A stretch of 64,000 nucleotides of DNA from NCBI RefSeq assembly GCF_017874535.1, contig NZ_JAGGLS010000001.1:124001-188000 (forward strand), given 5' to 3'. Numbering within the stretch: the stretch's first letter is position 1; every line of letters starts with the position of its first letter. This stretch comes from Anaerococcus nagyae. Its GTDB lineage: Bacteria > Bacillota > Clostridia > Tissierellales > Peptoniphilaceae. Shown here one piece after another: positions 1-9,068 of this stretch. The notes under the pieces were generated by a model, which saw nothing but the letters and a program-made list of their open reading frames with translations, was not told the origin of the DNA and ran no database searches. A program made the position numbers and the translations under genes.

Positions 1-15
1 ATATTGTTATTTAAA

Positions 16-44
16 TTGACATCATGTATGAAAAATGCTATTAT
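16..44 (+). promoter_or_regulatory. SigA-type promoter of the ugd-epimerase pair
   Basis: A consensus TTGACA at 16-21 is followed after 17 bases by TATTAT at 39-44, preceded by TGC, which makes an extended -10. It lies about 30 bases upstream of the first gene. The match is seen directly; activity is inferred. Confidence 0.75.
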
Positions 45-76
45 ATAAACATTAATTAATAGAAATGGAGAAAATT

Positions 77-1549
77 ATGAAAAAACTATCAGTAAGCAAA
101 CTCGCTGATACAGTGATAAAAAATCGTAAAGAAAAAGACTTAACTCAATCAAAATTAGCAGAAATAAGTGGAATAAATAGAGCTATGATAAGCCGATTAG
201 AGTCTTGTGACTATATTCCTTCTATAGATCAACTACAATCTTTAGGAGAAATATTAGATTTTGAAATTGTAGATCTATTTGAAGAAGAAAATAAAATTTT
301 AAATATTAGAACAATAAATAAAAAATATAATATAGCAGTAGCAGGTACAGGTTATGTTGGCATGTCAATAGCAACTCTTTTATCCCAACACAATCATGTA
401 ACAGCAGTTGATATAATCCCTGAAAAAGTAGAACTAATCAATAAAAAACAGTCTCCTATACAAGATGACTACATAGAAAAATATCTTAAAGAAAAAGATC
501 TAGATCTAATAGCAACTTTAAACGCAGAAAGTGCTTATAAAGATGCAGATTTTGTAATCATAGCAGCTCCAACAAACTATGACAGCAAGAAAAACTTCTT
601 TGACTGCAAAGCTGTAGAGGATGTTATAGAATTAGTTCTAAAAGTAAATCCAAGTGCGACTATGATAATAAAGTCAACCATCCCCGTTGGATATACAAAA
701 TCTATAAGAGAAAAATATAATACAAAAAATATAATCTTTAGCCCAGAGTTCCTACGAGAATCTCAAGCCCTATACGACAACCTATACCCTTCCAGGATAA
801 TAGTTTCTTGTGATGATAATTCTAGAGAGAGAGCAGAACTTTTCGCTAATCTATTGCAACAAGGTGCTATAAAAGAAGATATAGATACGCTATTTATGAG
901 TTTTACAGAGGCAGAAGCCGTTAAACTATTTGCAAATACCTATCTTGCTCTACGTGTATCATATTTTAACGAACTAGACACCTATGCTGAAAGTAAGGGC
1001 TTAAACACCGAAGAAATAATAAACGGAGTATGTCTAGATCCAAGAATAGGCAGCCACTACAACAACCCAAGTTTTGGATACGGTGGATACTGCTTGCCAA
1101 AAGATACCAAGCAGCTACTAGCAAACTTCGACAAAGTTCCACAAAATATGATATCAGCAATAGTAGATTCAAATAGGACTAGAAAAGATTTTATAGCTGA
1201 CCAAGTCCTTAGTACTGCAGGTGCATACTCAGCAAATAGCACTTGGGACCCTGCAAAAGAAGAAGAAACTATTATCGGAGTCTATAGGCTAACTATGAAA
1301 TCAAACTCAGATAACTTCCGTCAATCATCTATCCAGGGAGTAATGAAAAGAATCAAAGCCAAAGGAGCTAAGGTAATAATCTACGAACCAACTTTGGAAA
1401 ATGGAGAAACCTTCTATGGGTCTGAAGTGGTAAATGACTTAAAAAAATTCAAAAAGAAGAGTCAGGCTATAATTGCAAATAGATATGACACTTGTCTAGA
1501 TGACGTAAGAGAGAAAGTATATACTAGAGATATATTTAAAAGAGACTAA
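77..1549 (+). CDS. ugd: XRE-family HTH domain fused to UDP-glucose 6-dehydrogenase
   Basis: The protein is predicted to oxidise UDP-glucose to UDP-glucuronate with two NAD+. Counting from the ATG at 77, residues about 10-68 form an XRE/Cro-type helix-turn-helix ([20 protein letters not shown]). The dehydrogenase starts near residue 84 with the Rossmann motif GTGYVG (90-95) and carries the catalytic cysteine in [10 protein letters not shown] at about residue 339. The start at 77 is preferred because GGAG at 67-70 lies six bases upstream; an in-frame ATG at 65 overlaps that site. Ordinary Ugd proteins of about 390-400 residues lack the HTH, so the N-terminus is an added regulatory or DNA-binding module. 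It is followed after 12 bases by an epimerase that would use its product. The enzyme call is strong; autoregulation is inference. Confidence 0.9.
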   Translation: MKKLSVSKLADTVIKNRKEKDLTQSKLAEISGINRAMISRLESCDYIPSIDQLQSLGEILDFEIVDLFEEENKILNIRTINKKYNIAVAGTGYVGMSIATLLSQHNHVTAVDIIPEKVELINKKQSPIQDDYIEKYLKEKDLDLIATLNAESAYKDADFVIIAAPTNYDSKKNFFDCKAVEDVIELVLKVNPSATMIIKSTIPVGYTKSIREKYNTKNIIFSPEFLRESQALYDNLYPSRIIVSCDDNSRERAELFANLLQQGAIKEDIDTLFMSFTEAEAVKLFANTYLALRVSYFNELDTYAESKGLNTEEIINGVCLDPRIGSHYNNPSFGYGGYCLPKDTKQLLANFDKVPQNMISAIVDSNRTRKDFIADQVLSTAGAYSANSTWDPAKEEETIIGVYRLTMKSNSDNFRQSSIQGVMKRIKAKGAKVIIYEPTLENGETFYGSEVVNDLKKFKKKSQAIIANRYDTCLDDVREKVYTRDIFKRD

Positions 1550-1561
1550 TAAGGATAGAAA

Positions 1562-2647
1562 ATGACTAATATTGATTTAAAAAACAAAACTATATTTGTA
1601 ACTGGTTCTGCTGGATTTATAGGATCTTTTTTAGTAATGAACTTACTTAAAAATTATTCCCCTATAAATATCATAGGCATTGATAATATGAACGATTACT
1701 ATGATACTAGCTTAAAAGAGTGGAGGCTTAAAGAAATTGAAAAACTCGCCTCAGACAATACTGATTCAAACTATACTTTTTATAAGGAAGATATTTCAGA
1801 TAAAGCTGTAGTAGACAAAATTTTTAAAAATCACAAACCAGATGTTGTAGTAAACCTTGCTGCTCAAGCAGGAGTACGATACTCTATCAGCAATCCTGAT
1901 GCTTATATACAGTCAAACATCATTGGATTTTACAACATTTTAGAAGCCTGCCGTCACTCCTACGATGAAGGAGCAAAAGGTGTAGAGCATTTGGTATATG
2001 CATCATCTTCATCAGTGTACGGATCAAATGAGAAGGTACCATACAGTACAGAAGACAAGGTAGACAATCCAGTTTCCCTATATGCAGCAAGCAAAAAATC
2101 AAACGAACTAATGGCGCATGCATACAGCAAATTATATAACATACCTTCAACAGGTCTAAGATTTTTTACAGTATATGGACCAGCAGGCAGACCAGATATG
2201 GCTTACTTTGGTTTTACAAACAAATTATTAAAGGGTGAAACTATAGAAATATTCAACTACGGAAACTGCAAAAGAGACTTCACCTATATAAATGATATAG
2301 TAGAAGGTGTCACAAGAGTAATGGAAAAAGCTCCGGATAGAAAAAACGGTGAAGATGGACTACCAATTCCGCCATACGAAGTCTACAACATAGGAAACAG
2401 TAATCCAGAAAATCTACTGGACTTTGTAAATATACTCCAAGAAGAATTAATAAGAGCAAAAGTTCTTCCAGAAGATTATGACTTCGAGGCCCACAAAAAA
2501 CTAGTCCCAATGCAAGCAGGGGATGTACCAATCACATATGCTGATACAAGCCCGCTAGAAAGAGATTTTGCATTTAGACCTGATACTAGCCTTAGAGATG
2601 GGATTAGGAAGTTTGCTGAGTGGTATAAAGAGTTTTATGAAATTTAA
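1562..2647 (+). CDS. NAD-dependent epimerase, UDP-glucuronate 4-epimerase-like
   Basis: This is an extended short-chain dehydrogenase/reductase of 361 residues. The NAD-binding motif GSAGFIG lies at residues 15-21 and the catalytic YxxxK at Y174/K178. The segment RFFTVYGPAGRPDMA and the following LLKGE...RDFTYI are typical of the UDP-glucuronate/UDP-glucose 4-epimerase (CapI/Gae-like) branch. It would convert UDP-GlcA, the product of the dehydrogenase just upstream, into UDP-GalA. The two genes form a plus-strand pair that converges on the polysaccharide operon. The exact substrate cannot be fixed from sequence; UDP-Glc or UDP-GlcNAc epimerisation is the alternative. Confidence 0.82.
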   Translation: MTNIDLKNKTIFVTGSAGFIGSFLVMNLLKNYSPINIIGIDNMNDYYDTSLKEWRLKEIEKLASDNTDSNYTFYKEDISDKAVVDKIFKNHKPDVVVNLAAQAGVRYSISNPDAYIQSNIIGFYNILEACRHSYDEGAKGVEHLVYASSSSVYGSNEKVPYSTEDKVDNPVSLYAASKKSNELMAHAYSKLYNIPSTGLRFFTVYGPAGRPDMAYFGFTNKLLKGETIEIFNYGNCKRDFTYINDIVEGVTRVMEKAPDRKNGEDGLPIPPYEVYNIGNSNPENLLDFVNILQEELIRAKVLPEDYDFEAHKKLVPMQAGDVPITYADTSPLERDFAFRPDTSLRDGIRKFAEWYKEFYEI

Positions 2648-2664
2648 TATATTGGTATAACTAA

Positions 2665-2703
2665 AAAACCTTAAGAAGTAGTATTATCGATTCTTAAGGT
2701 TTT
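2665..2703. terminator. Bidirectional terminator between convergent genes
   Basis: A perfect 13-base stem pairs 2665-2677 (AAAACCTTAAGAA) with 2691-2703 around a 13-base loop. It has T-runs on both strands and sits between the plus-strand epimerase gene and the minus-strand flippase gene, so it probably serves both transcripts. Confidence 0.8.
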
Positions 2704-2758
2704 TAGTAAATAAATGTATTTATATGAAATGTCAAAACTTATATTGTATTAAATAAGA

Positions 2759-4249
2759 TTATAATTTAAACTTTTCGAACATCTTGATGATGTAAGATTT
2801 ATAAAAAATGTAATTAATCAAAAAAATAAAAACTATTGCTAATAAGGAAACTTTAATTGCATAAACAATCCAAGCAATCCATGTTACGTCATTTAAGCTA
2901 AACATTCTTCCAAGTAATATTATTATTAGAACAGTTAATATATCAATTAAGAACTGTTTTATAAAATTTTTAATCGGCCATTTTATTAGGTTGTTTGAAT
3001 CATAAATAGCCATCCATATTGTTTGGTATAACATAGCCACCAAAGTTCCTATTGCTACTCCAATTAATCCAAAGATATTCACTAATAAAATCGATAATAC
3101 GATATTTAGAATAGAAGCAACCACATAATTATTTTGCGTTTGTTTATAATGTCCCCCAGCTAATATTAATAAGTTATAAGGCAATCTCAAACAGTGACCT
3201 GCATTGGCTGCTACAATAAGTGAAGCAAAAACTTGCTGAATATAATTTGCATCGTTTATTCCTGATGTATATACTTCTACAAAAGGAACTATAAGAACAC
3301 TAGTTACTCCAAATATAAAAATTGTTCCTGTGTGTATACTCCACTCAACCCAACCAAAGAACCCTCGCAATTTCTCCAATTCACCTTTTGCAAGCATCTC
3401 TCCCATCAACGACTGAATTCCATTAGTCATAGACAAAAGCAATCTCTTAACCCCAGATACAACCAAATTGTATACTGAATATATAGATACAGCCTCTAGC
3501 CCCATAAAAATTGTTAAAACAATATTATCAGTGCCATCTAATATAACTGAAGCGACATGTTGTGCAATACCATTCCACTTTTGCTTAATAGGTTCTCCAG
3601 AATATTTTATTTTCCAATCAATATTGTAATTTTTCTTAACGTAAAGTGAAAGCAACAGTGGTCTAAAAAGATAAATTAATGAAGTTGTTAGCTTTACTAT
3701 ATGTATTGAGGCACCTAGCTTAATTAATACAAAACAAGCAATAGTGTTAAGGATTAAAGTAATTGTTTGGATATTATAGGAAAAATAACCTCTCTGATTC
3801 GCTGTTATAAGCAAACTATTTACAATTCCAAAATAATATTGTGCAAATGAACTTATGCTTATTACTAGAATCATTGTAGCTGTATACAAAAAACCAAAAT
3901 CACTTTTCGCTACAAGGGGGTAAATAACCATAAGTATAATCACATAAACAAAAAGTATAGATGCTAATCTAGAAAAGAATTTCTGCCCAGATACAACAAT
4001 CTTGCTAATCTCATCATCGTCTTTTTCTGCCAATGGCTTATATAAAGATGATTGAATTACTGCACCCACACCTAACTCAAGAAATGCTATAATTGCTAGA
4101 AATTGTGTTATAGAATTTATAAGTCCATTTACTTCAGATCCATATGTTTGTAAAATTAATCTTGGTACAATAAAGCCACAAATAATAGTAGTTAGCTGGA
4201 ATATTAAAGATGAACTTGTATTAAGAGCTAAGAGTTTTTTTCTATTCAA
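2759..4249 (-). CDS. wzx: Polysaccharide repeat-unit flippase (Wzx-like)
   Basis: The product is a 496-residue polytopic membrane protein of the MOP exporter superfamily. It has about twelve to fourteen hydrophobic segments and begins with the NTSSSLIFQLTTIICGFIVPRLIL pattern of Firmicutes oligosaccharide flippases. It is predicted to flip the undecaprenyl-linked repeat unit across the membrane for Wzy polymerisation. Translation appears to start at TTG (4249), with GGAAGG eight bases upstream inside the end of the preceding ATP-grasp gene, so the two are tightly coupled. It is the last gene of the long minus-strand operon, which also holds a MurJ-type flippase. The family is clear; the substrate is inferred from context. 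Confidence 0.85.
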   Translation of the reverse strand: MNRKKLLALNTSSSLIFQLTTIICGFIVPRLILQTYGSEVNGLINSITQFLAIIAFLELGVGAVIQSSLYKPLAEKDDDEISKIVVSGQKFFSRLASILFVYVIILMVIYPLVAKSDFGFLYTATMILVISISSFAQYYFGIVNSLLITANQRGYFSYNIQTITLILNTIACFVLIKLGASIHIVKLTTSLIYLFRPLLLSLYVKKNYNIDWKIKYSGEPIKQKWNGIAQHVASVILDGTDNIVLTIFMGLEAVSIYSVYNLVVSGVKRLLLSMTNGIQSLMGEMLAKGELEKLRGFFGWVEWSIHTGTIFIFGVTSVLIVPFVEVYTSGINDANYIQQVFASLIVAANAGHCLRLPYNLLILAGGHYKQTQNNYVVASILNIVLSILLVNIFGLIGVAIGTLVAMLYQTIWMAIYDSNNLIKWPIKNFIKQFLIDILTVLIIILLGRMFSLNDVTWIAWIVYAIKVSLLAIVFIFLINYIFYKSYIIKMFEKFKL

Positions 4250-4251
4250 AT

Positions 4252-5181
4252 TTAGTAACCTTCCTCAATATTCTTAATTTCTGGTATCTCAATTAAATCA
4301 CCTAATTTATAATCCCATTCATTCGGTTCAAATCCACTAAATCCACTTGCTGGGAAAAAAGTTAATTCTCCAAAATATATTTTGTTTTCTACTTCATAAA
4401 AGTCGACCCTTAAAAATGGGATATCTTTTGATAAAAACTCCGATAATTCTATCATTTTCTCAAAGTTTATCGGTTTGTTAATTTTATTATCTATTTCAAT
4501 ATTTGGTCTTTTAAAAGGAGCTACATTCCAATTTCTATCAAAAAAAGTTTCTTTTAGATTATTAAACCTATCTGAACATACTAATACATAATGTACTTTC
4601 CCATTAAAACAGAAAAATTTATAGTCTTTAGGATTATCTCCCAAGTATTCTTCACATATTACTTTTCTAGGTACATTTTTATAAGGCCATTCTCTTCCAG
4701 GCAAATAATAATCAACTGTTAAATCTTTTCTCAGTTCTTTTTTAGCTTTACTTATATCGAAGTCTTTTTTATTCTTGCAGATATATACTTTTCCAGAATT
4801 GTGATTACACTTTAATACAAATTGATTAGGTAATGAATCAAAATCAATATTGTCAGGATCATCCCATTCTCCTATCAGAGGTATTAGGTATTCTTCTCCA
4901 ATTTTTTCAGATATATACTCCCTAACTTTATATTTGTCTACAATGGTTGTATATTCTGGATTCCTATCGTAAAGCTTTAGCCATTGCAACTTTGCATTGA
5001 ATGTTTCAGGATTAGATAAATCCAATCTCTTTCCCATTTTTAATTTAAATAATCTTTTTAAATAACTCCTATCATCCAAAGAATCTCCAAGAAACCCCAT
5101 TCTTCTTACAATTGATACATTATAAGATCTTCTTTTATAAGGATTAAACAAATAATCTCTGATATGACTTATAAGTTTCAT
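4252..5181 (-). CDS. TupA-like ATP-grasp protein
   Basis: The 309-residue product matches the TupA-like ATP-grasp family found in capsule and teichuronopeptide loci. Signature stretches are NPETFNAKLQWLKLYDRN near residue 57, the nucleotide-contact segment QFVLKCNHNSGKVYICKNK, CEEYLGDN and the late DFYEVENKIYFGELTFFPASGF. ATP-grasp enzymes of this type are thought to ligate amino acids or other carboxyl and amine groups to uronic-acid polymers, which fits a locus predicted to make GalNAcA/GlcA sugars. The reaction is not established here, and some databases call such proteins glycosyltransferases. The gene ends two bases before the wzx start codon. Confidence 0.75.
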   Translation of the reverse strand: MKLISHIRDYLFNPYKRRSYNVSIVRRMGFLGDSLDDRSYLKRLFKLKMGKRLDLSNPETFNAKLQWLKLYDRNPEYTTIVDKYKVREYISEKIGEEYLIPLIGEWDDPDNIDFDSLPNQFVLKCNHNSGKVYICKNKKDFDISKAKKELRKDLTVDYYLPGREWPYKNVPRKVICEEYLGDNPKDYKFFCFNGKVHYVLVCSDRFNNLKETFFDRNWNVAPFKRPNIEIDNKINKPINFEKMIELSEFLSKDIPFLRVDFYEVENKIYFGELTFFPASGFSGFEPNEWDYKLGDLIEIPEIKNIEEGY

Positions 5182-5246
5182 AGTTTAACCTTTCATTTTT
5201 TTATAGAATCCTAAAACATTAATAAGGTAATATTTATAGTATACAT

Positions 5247-5348
5247 TTATCTTTTATTAACATTAAAATTTGAGATATAAAATACAGACTTAACTCCACA
5301 TCTATTTTCAAAATTCATAAAATCTCTAAATATAACTTCGGATAATTT
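5247..5348 (-). pseudogene. Possible remnant of a polysaccharide deacetylase-like gene
   Basis: The 237-base gap between the ATP-grasp and GT2 genes contains an open stretch of 33 minus-strand codons with no start codon at its upstream end. Its translation includes FRDFMNFENRCGVKSVFYIS, which resembles the helix-strand 'EKKYGVKSTFFF' segment of polysaccharide deacetylase-like proteins common in capsule loci. The reading is short and partly subjective. It may be a relic of a gene lost from the locus, or chance. Confidence 0.3.
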
Positions 5349-5418
5349 TTACCTTGTAATTTCTATAACTTAATAAATGTGGATTAATTTTCATTTTCGT
5401 AGTATGTTACTCTAGTTC

Positions 5419-6558
5419 CTATAAATAAAATTTATTATTAGTTTTAATAAATTTCTTAACTTGCTTATTATATATCAATTTTCTTACTTGTTGATTAATC
5501 AATAGACGTAGAACTCCTGGACTTAAAATGGATTTTAGAGTAAATATATTTACGATTAATTTTAAGTCCTTACTTTTTAATGCGAACTTTAACCATAATG
5601 ATAAAATCTCAAGATTTAATAAACTCGGATCAAAGTTAGTATTTTTTGCCTTTAATTTATTTAGATAATTTATATAATCCCCACTACTATATTGATATTT
5701 GCGTTTTACCAAATCTTTATGAATTAAAATGTCTGATTCTGAGGGAGAATAAAATGATTTTAAATAATCAATCATAATCATATCTCTATAGTAGGATTGC
5801 TCACTCCTGTTCATAGTGGAAATTTGAGTTGGCGATGATCTGTAATATAATAAAATATCGTCCATTTCATATATGGTTCCTCCACTGCTTACAGTATCGA
5901 TCCATAATCCGTAATCTTGTGATTTAATATATTTCTCATTGTACGATACATTATGTGTGTCCAGGAATGATTTTCTAATAAATGCTGTAGGGTGAGCTAT
6001 ACCTGTATTTCCAAAGATAAGACTCACTTTTGCCTCTCGCGCATTATTTCTCCATTTAGTAGAACCGATCGTGAACATATCATGATTAAATTTTACAATT
6101 CGAGAGCCTACTATACTTACATCTTCATTGTTTAACATAAATTGTAACTGGCGCTCTAGCCTATTATTAACAGATATATCATCAGAATCCATCCTAGCTA
6201 TAAATAAGCCTGATGATGCATCCATTCCTATATTTAAGCTTTTTGTAATTCCTAAATTTTCATTATTTTTTATTAGTTTTATCCTACTATCTTTTTTTGC
6301 ATATTCATCAACAATATCATCACTTCCATCAGTAGGACAGTCGGTTACAATAATAAATTCGAAATTTTCATAGGTTTGGTTTAAAATACTTTCTATAGAG
6401 TAACGCAACCAGTTTTCTTTAGTATTATAAACTGTCATTAGAACGGAAATCATAGGTTTTTCGAATTTATACTCACAAGTCTTTTTTGAAGAAGACCTTG
6501 ATAATCTATTGTTGTAGTTTCTATTTAATTTTGAGTTATCTAAATTTTCTTTTTGCAT
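5419..6558 (-). CDS. Family 2 glycosyltransferase
   Basis: A GT-A fold glycosyltransferase of 379 residues. The N-terminal core shows ISVLMTVYNTKENWLRYSIESILNQ, then SLNIGMDASSGLFIARMDSDD, where the DSDD is the metal/nucleotide-binding DxD equivalent, and the later HPTAFIRKSF segment. The C-terminal third is probably a membrane-associated tail without a defined domain. It is predicted to add one sugar to the undecaprenyl-linked repeat unit at the inner face of the membrane. It lies between the capF group and the ATP-grasp gene in the same operon. Donor and acceptor cannot be read from sequence. Confidence 0.88.
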   Translation of the reverse strand: MQKENLDNSKLNRNYNNRLSRSSSKKTCEYKFEKPMISVLMTVYNTKENWLRYSIESILNQTYENFEFIIVTDCPTDGSDDIVDEYAKKDSRIKLIKNNENLGITKSLNIGMDASSGLFIARMDSDDISVNNRLERQLQFMLNNEDVSIVGSRIVKFNHDMFTIGSTKWRNNAREAKVSLIFGNTGIAHPTAFIRKSFLDTHNVSYNEKYIKSQDYGLWIDTVSSGGTIYEMDDILLYYRSSPTQISTMNRSEQSYYRDMIMIDYLKSFYSPSESDILIHKDLVKRKYQYSSGDYINYLNKLKAKNTNFDPSLLNLEILSLWLKFALKSKDLKLIVNIFTLKSILSPGVLRLLINQQVRKLIYNKQVKKFIKTNNKFYL

Positions 6559-6656
6559 AAATTGACCTTAGTTTAATATTCATATTATAAAACTATGTTC
6601 AAATTTTCTTACAAAATATTTAATGTAAGTTTTATTGTATCGTTTCATTTTCAATT

Positions 6657-7853
6657 TCAAACTTTTTCAAAAAAAGTATCAGGTTTATCTGGATCAAATA
6701 TTTCATTACAAGTCATCACAGTCACTAAATCATCTGTTTCTGATAAGTTTATAATATTGTGAGTCCATCCTGGAATCATATATATTGCCTCGATTTTATC
6801 ACCACTTACTTCAAATTCAACTATTTCATCTGTATTGATATTTCTTTCTTGTATAAGTCCATGACCATGAACTACGATAAATTGTTCCCATTTAGAGTTA
6901 TGCCAGTGCTGGCCTTTAGTGATACCAGGCTTACTTATATTTATGGATACTTGTCCACAATCTTCTGTATGAATCAATTCGGTAAAACTTCCCCTATCAT
7001 CTACATTCATTTTCATTTGGTATTTAAATTTATCCGTAGGTAGATATGTTAAATAAAGAGAGAATAGTTTTTTAGCAAATGACCCCTCTGGCATTTTTGG
7101 CATCATTAGTGTTTTTGGCTGATCTTTGAATTTTTCTAGCAAGTCTACAATTTCACCTAGTGTAACAAAATGAGTAACGGGAATGTAACAAAACTTACCA
7201 TTATTATCTGCAACCATATTTCCACTCTCAAAGTCACAATGTTTTTCTTTTCCTTCTAATAAATCGAGCATACCCTCTACAAGATCATCTATATACAAAA
7301 CTTCTAGCTCAGTACTTCTATCATTTACTTTATAAGATTCATCATTGGCAATCGCCCAACAGAATGTGCTTATAGCACTATTATAATTTGGTTTAGAATG
7401 GCCCATCAAGTTTGGAAACCTATAGACATATACTGGTGATCCTGTATCTTCTCCGTACTCAAAGAATAAGTCTTCTCCTGCCTTCTTGCTCTTACCGTAT
7501 TCGCTATCTTTAAACCTCCCTTTAAGTGTTGCCTGGATGGATGAAGATAACATTATCCCAGCTTTATTGTCATATTTTTTAAGCGTTTCTAAAAGAGTAC
7601 TTGCAAAACCAAAGTTTCCTCTCATAAAGTCCTCTTCATTTTTAGGTCTATTAACCCCAGCTAGATTGAAAACAAAATCTGCATTTTTACAATATTGATC
7701 AAGTTCATCCTGTGTACTCTTATGATCATACTCAAATATATTATCAATCTTTAAGTTTGGTCTAGTTCTATTTTTATCATCTCTTATATTTTTAAGATTA
7801 TTTACAAGTGAGGTGCCCACCATGCCCTTTGCACCTGTGACAAGTATATTCAT
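6657..7853 (-). CDS. capF: CapF-like UDP-sugar reductase/cupin (UDP-FucNAc pathway)
   Basis: A 398-residue two-domain protein with the CapF/FnlB architecture. An N-terminal SDR domain opens with MNILVTGAKGMVGTSLV and carries SSSIQATLKG and a YxxxK-like YGKSKKAGE. A C-terminal cupin has the metal-binding HWHNSKWEQFIV and the late GWTHNI. In the Staphylococcus capsule type 5/8 pathway CapF follows CapE and produces UDP-2-acetamido-2,6-dideoxy-L-talose. The gene is directly followed upstream in the operon by capG and capE homologues, giving the complete UDP-L-FucNAc set. Spacing to capG is two bases. The assignment is strong because all three partners are present in order. Confidence 0.9.
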   Translation of the reverse strand: MNILVTGAKGMVGTSLVNNLKNIRDDKNRTRPNLKIDNIFEYDHKSTQDELDQYCKNADFVFNLAGVNRPKNEEDFMRGNFGFASTLLETLKKYDNKAGIMLSSSIQATLKGRFKDSEYGKSKKAGEDLFFEYGEDTGSPVYVYRFPNLMGHSKPNYNSAISTFCWAIANDESYKVNDRSTELEVLYIDDLVEGMLDLLEGKEKHCDFESGNMVADNNGKFCYIPVTHFVTLGEIVDLLEKFKDQPKTLMMPKMPEGSFAKKLFSLYLTYLPTDKFKYQMKMNVDDRGSFTELIHTEDCGQVSINISKPGITKGQHWHNSKWEQFIVVHGHGLIQERNINTDEIVEFEVSGDKIEAIYMIPGWTHNIINLSETDDLVTVMTCNEIFDPDKPDTFFEKV

Positions 7854-7855
7854 GC

Positions 7856-9055
7856 TTAACTCCCTTGATTACTTTTTCTCCAAACCATCTTATTTACAAC
7901 ATTAACATACCCTTGGATAATCCTAACAACTTTCATCGATACATTTTTATCTGTATAATCTGGGGTTGGATTTCCCAAAACTCCATCTAATTTCATACTG
8001 ATTGCCATTTCAGTTGCATTTATTAATTCTCTGGTAGTTATACCAGCTAATATGAAGTTTCCTGTTTCCAAGGCTTCTGGTCTCTCTGTGGATGTTCTTA
8101 TACAGACAGCAGCAATTGGACTGCCTATTGAAAGATAGTAGCTACTCTCTTCTGGCAAAGTTCCACTGTCACTAACAACTGCCAAAGCATTCATTTGAAG
8201 ATTGTTATAGTCATTAAATCCTAATGGCTCATTAATACGAACTCTATGATCTAATTCAAATCCACTTTCTTTAAGCCTTTTTCTAGACCTAGGATGACAT
8301 GAATATAGAATAGGCATATCGTACTTTTCCGCAAGTGAATTTATAGCTGTGAAAAGACTAATAAAATTCTCTTTAGTGTCGATATTTTCTTCACGATGAG
8401 CAGATAGTAAGATATATTTGTCCTTTTCAAGGCCAAGTCTATCTAGAACATCACTTTCTTTTATCTTGTCAAGATTCATTGATAGAACTTCTGCCATAGG
8501 TGATCCTGTAACAAATGTCCTTTCTTTAGGCATCCCCATTTCGTGTAGGTATTTTCTAGCTGGCTCTGAGTAAGGTAGATTGACATCTGAGATTACATCT
8601 ACAATTCTTCTGTTTGTTTCTTCTGGTAGACATTCATCTTTGCACCTATTCCCCGCTTCCATATGGAACAACGGAATATGCATCCTTTTTGCTGATAATG
8701 CTGATAAGCAAGAGTTGGTATCACCTAAAACTAAATACCCCTCTGGATTGAGTTCAGATAAAATCTCATAACTTTTTGCAATAATATTGCCACAAGTTTC
8801 ACCAAGATTATCTCCTACAACTGGAACAATAATATCCGGTCCAAATTCTCCTTGACTATTTATCAGTTCAAAATCTTCCCAAAAAACTGTACTAAGATTT
8901 CTGTCCCAGTTCTGATTGTAATAAACGACACAAACATCAAAGTACTCTCTACATCTTTTGATGACAGCAGCAAGACGTATTATCTCTGGTCTAGTACCTA
9001 AACCTATACAAAGTTTTGTCTTACCATTATTTTTCCATTCAAATTTATAATCCAT
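7856..9055 (-). CDS. capG: CapG-like UDP-N-acetylhexosamine 2-epimerase
   Basis: The product (399 residues) is a non-hydrolysing UDP-GlcNAc 2-epimerase-type GT-B protein. Diagnostic stretches are GTRPEIIRLAAVIKRC, GDTNSCLSALSAKRMHIPLFHMEAGNR, PEETNRRIVDVISD, ILLSAHREENID and VVSDSGTLPEE. The family includes MnaA/WecB and CapG. Here the flanking capE and capF genes indicate the CapG role, namely 2-epimerisation of UDP-N-acetyl-6-deoxy-talosamine to UDP-L-FucNAc. A plain ManNAc-forming WecB role is the alternative but is less likely in this context. Confidence 0.88.
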   Translation of the reverse strand: MDYKFEWKNNGKTKLCIGLGTRPEIIRLAAVIKRCREYFDVCVVYYNQNWDRNLSTVFWEDFELINSQGEFGPDIIVPVVGDNLGETCGNIIAKSYEILSELNPEGYLVLGDTNSCLSALSAKRMHIPLFHMEAGNRCKDECLPEETNRRIVDVISDVNLPYSEPARKYLHEMGMPKERTFVTGSPMAEVLSMNLDKIKESDVLDRLGLEKDKYILLSAHREENIDTKENFISLFTAINSLAEKYDMPILYSCHPRSRKRLKESGFELDHRVRINEPLGFNDYNNLQMNALAVVSDSGTLPEESSYYLSIGSPIAAVCIRTSTERPEALETGNFILAGITTRELINATEMAISMKLDGVLGNPTPDYTDKNVSMKVVRIIQGYVNVVNKMVWRKSNQGS

Positions 9056-9068
9056 TATAAACCCAATC

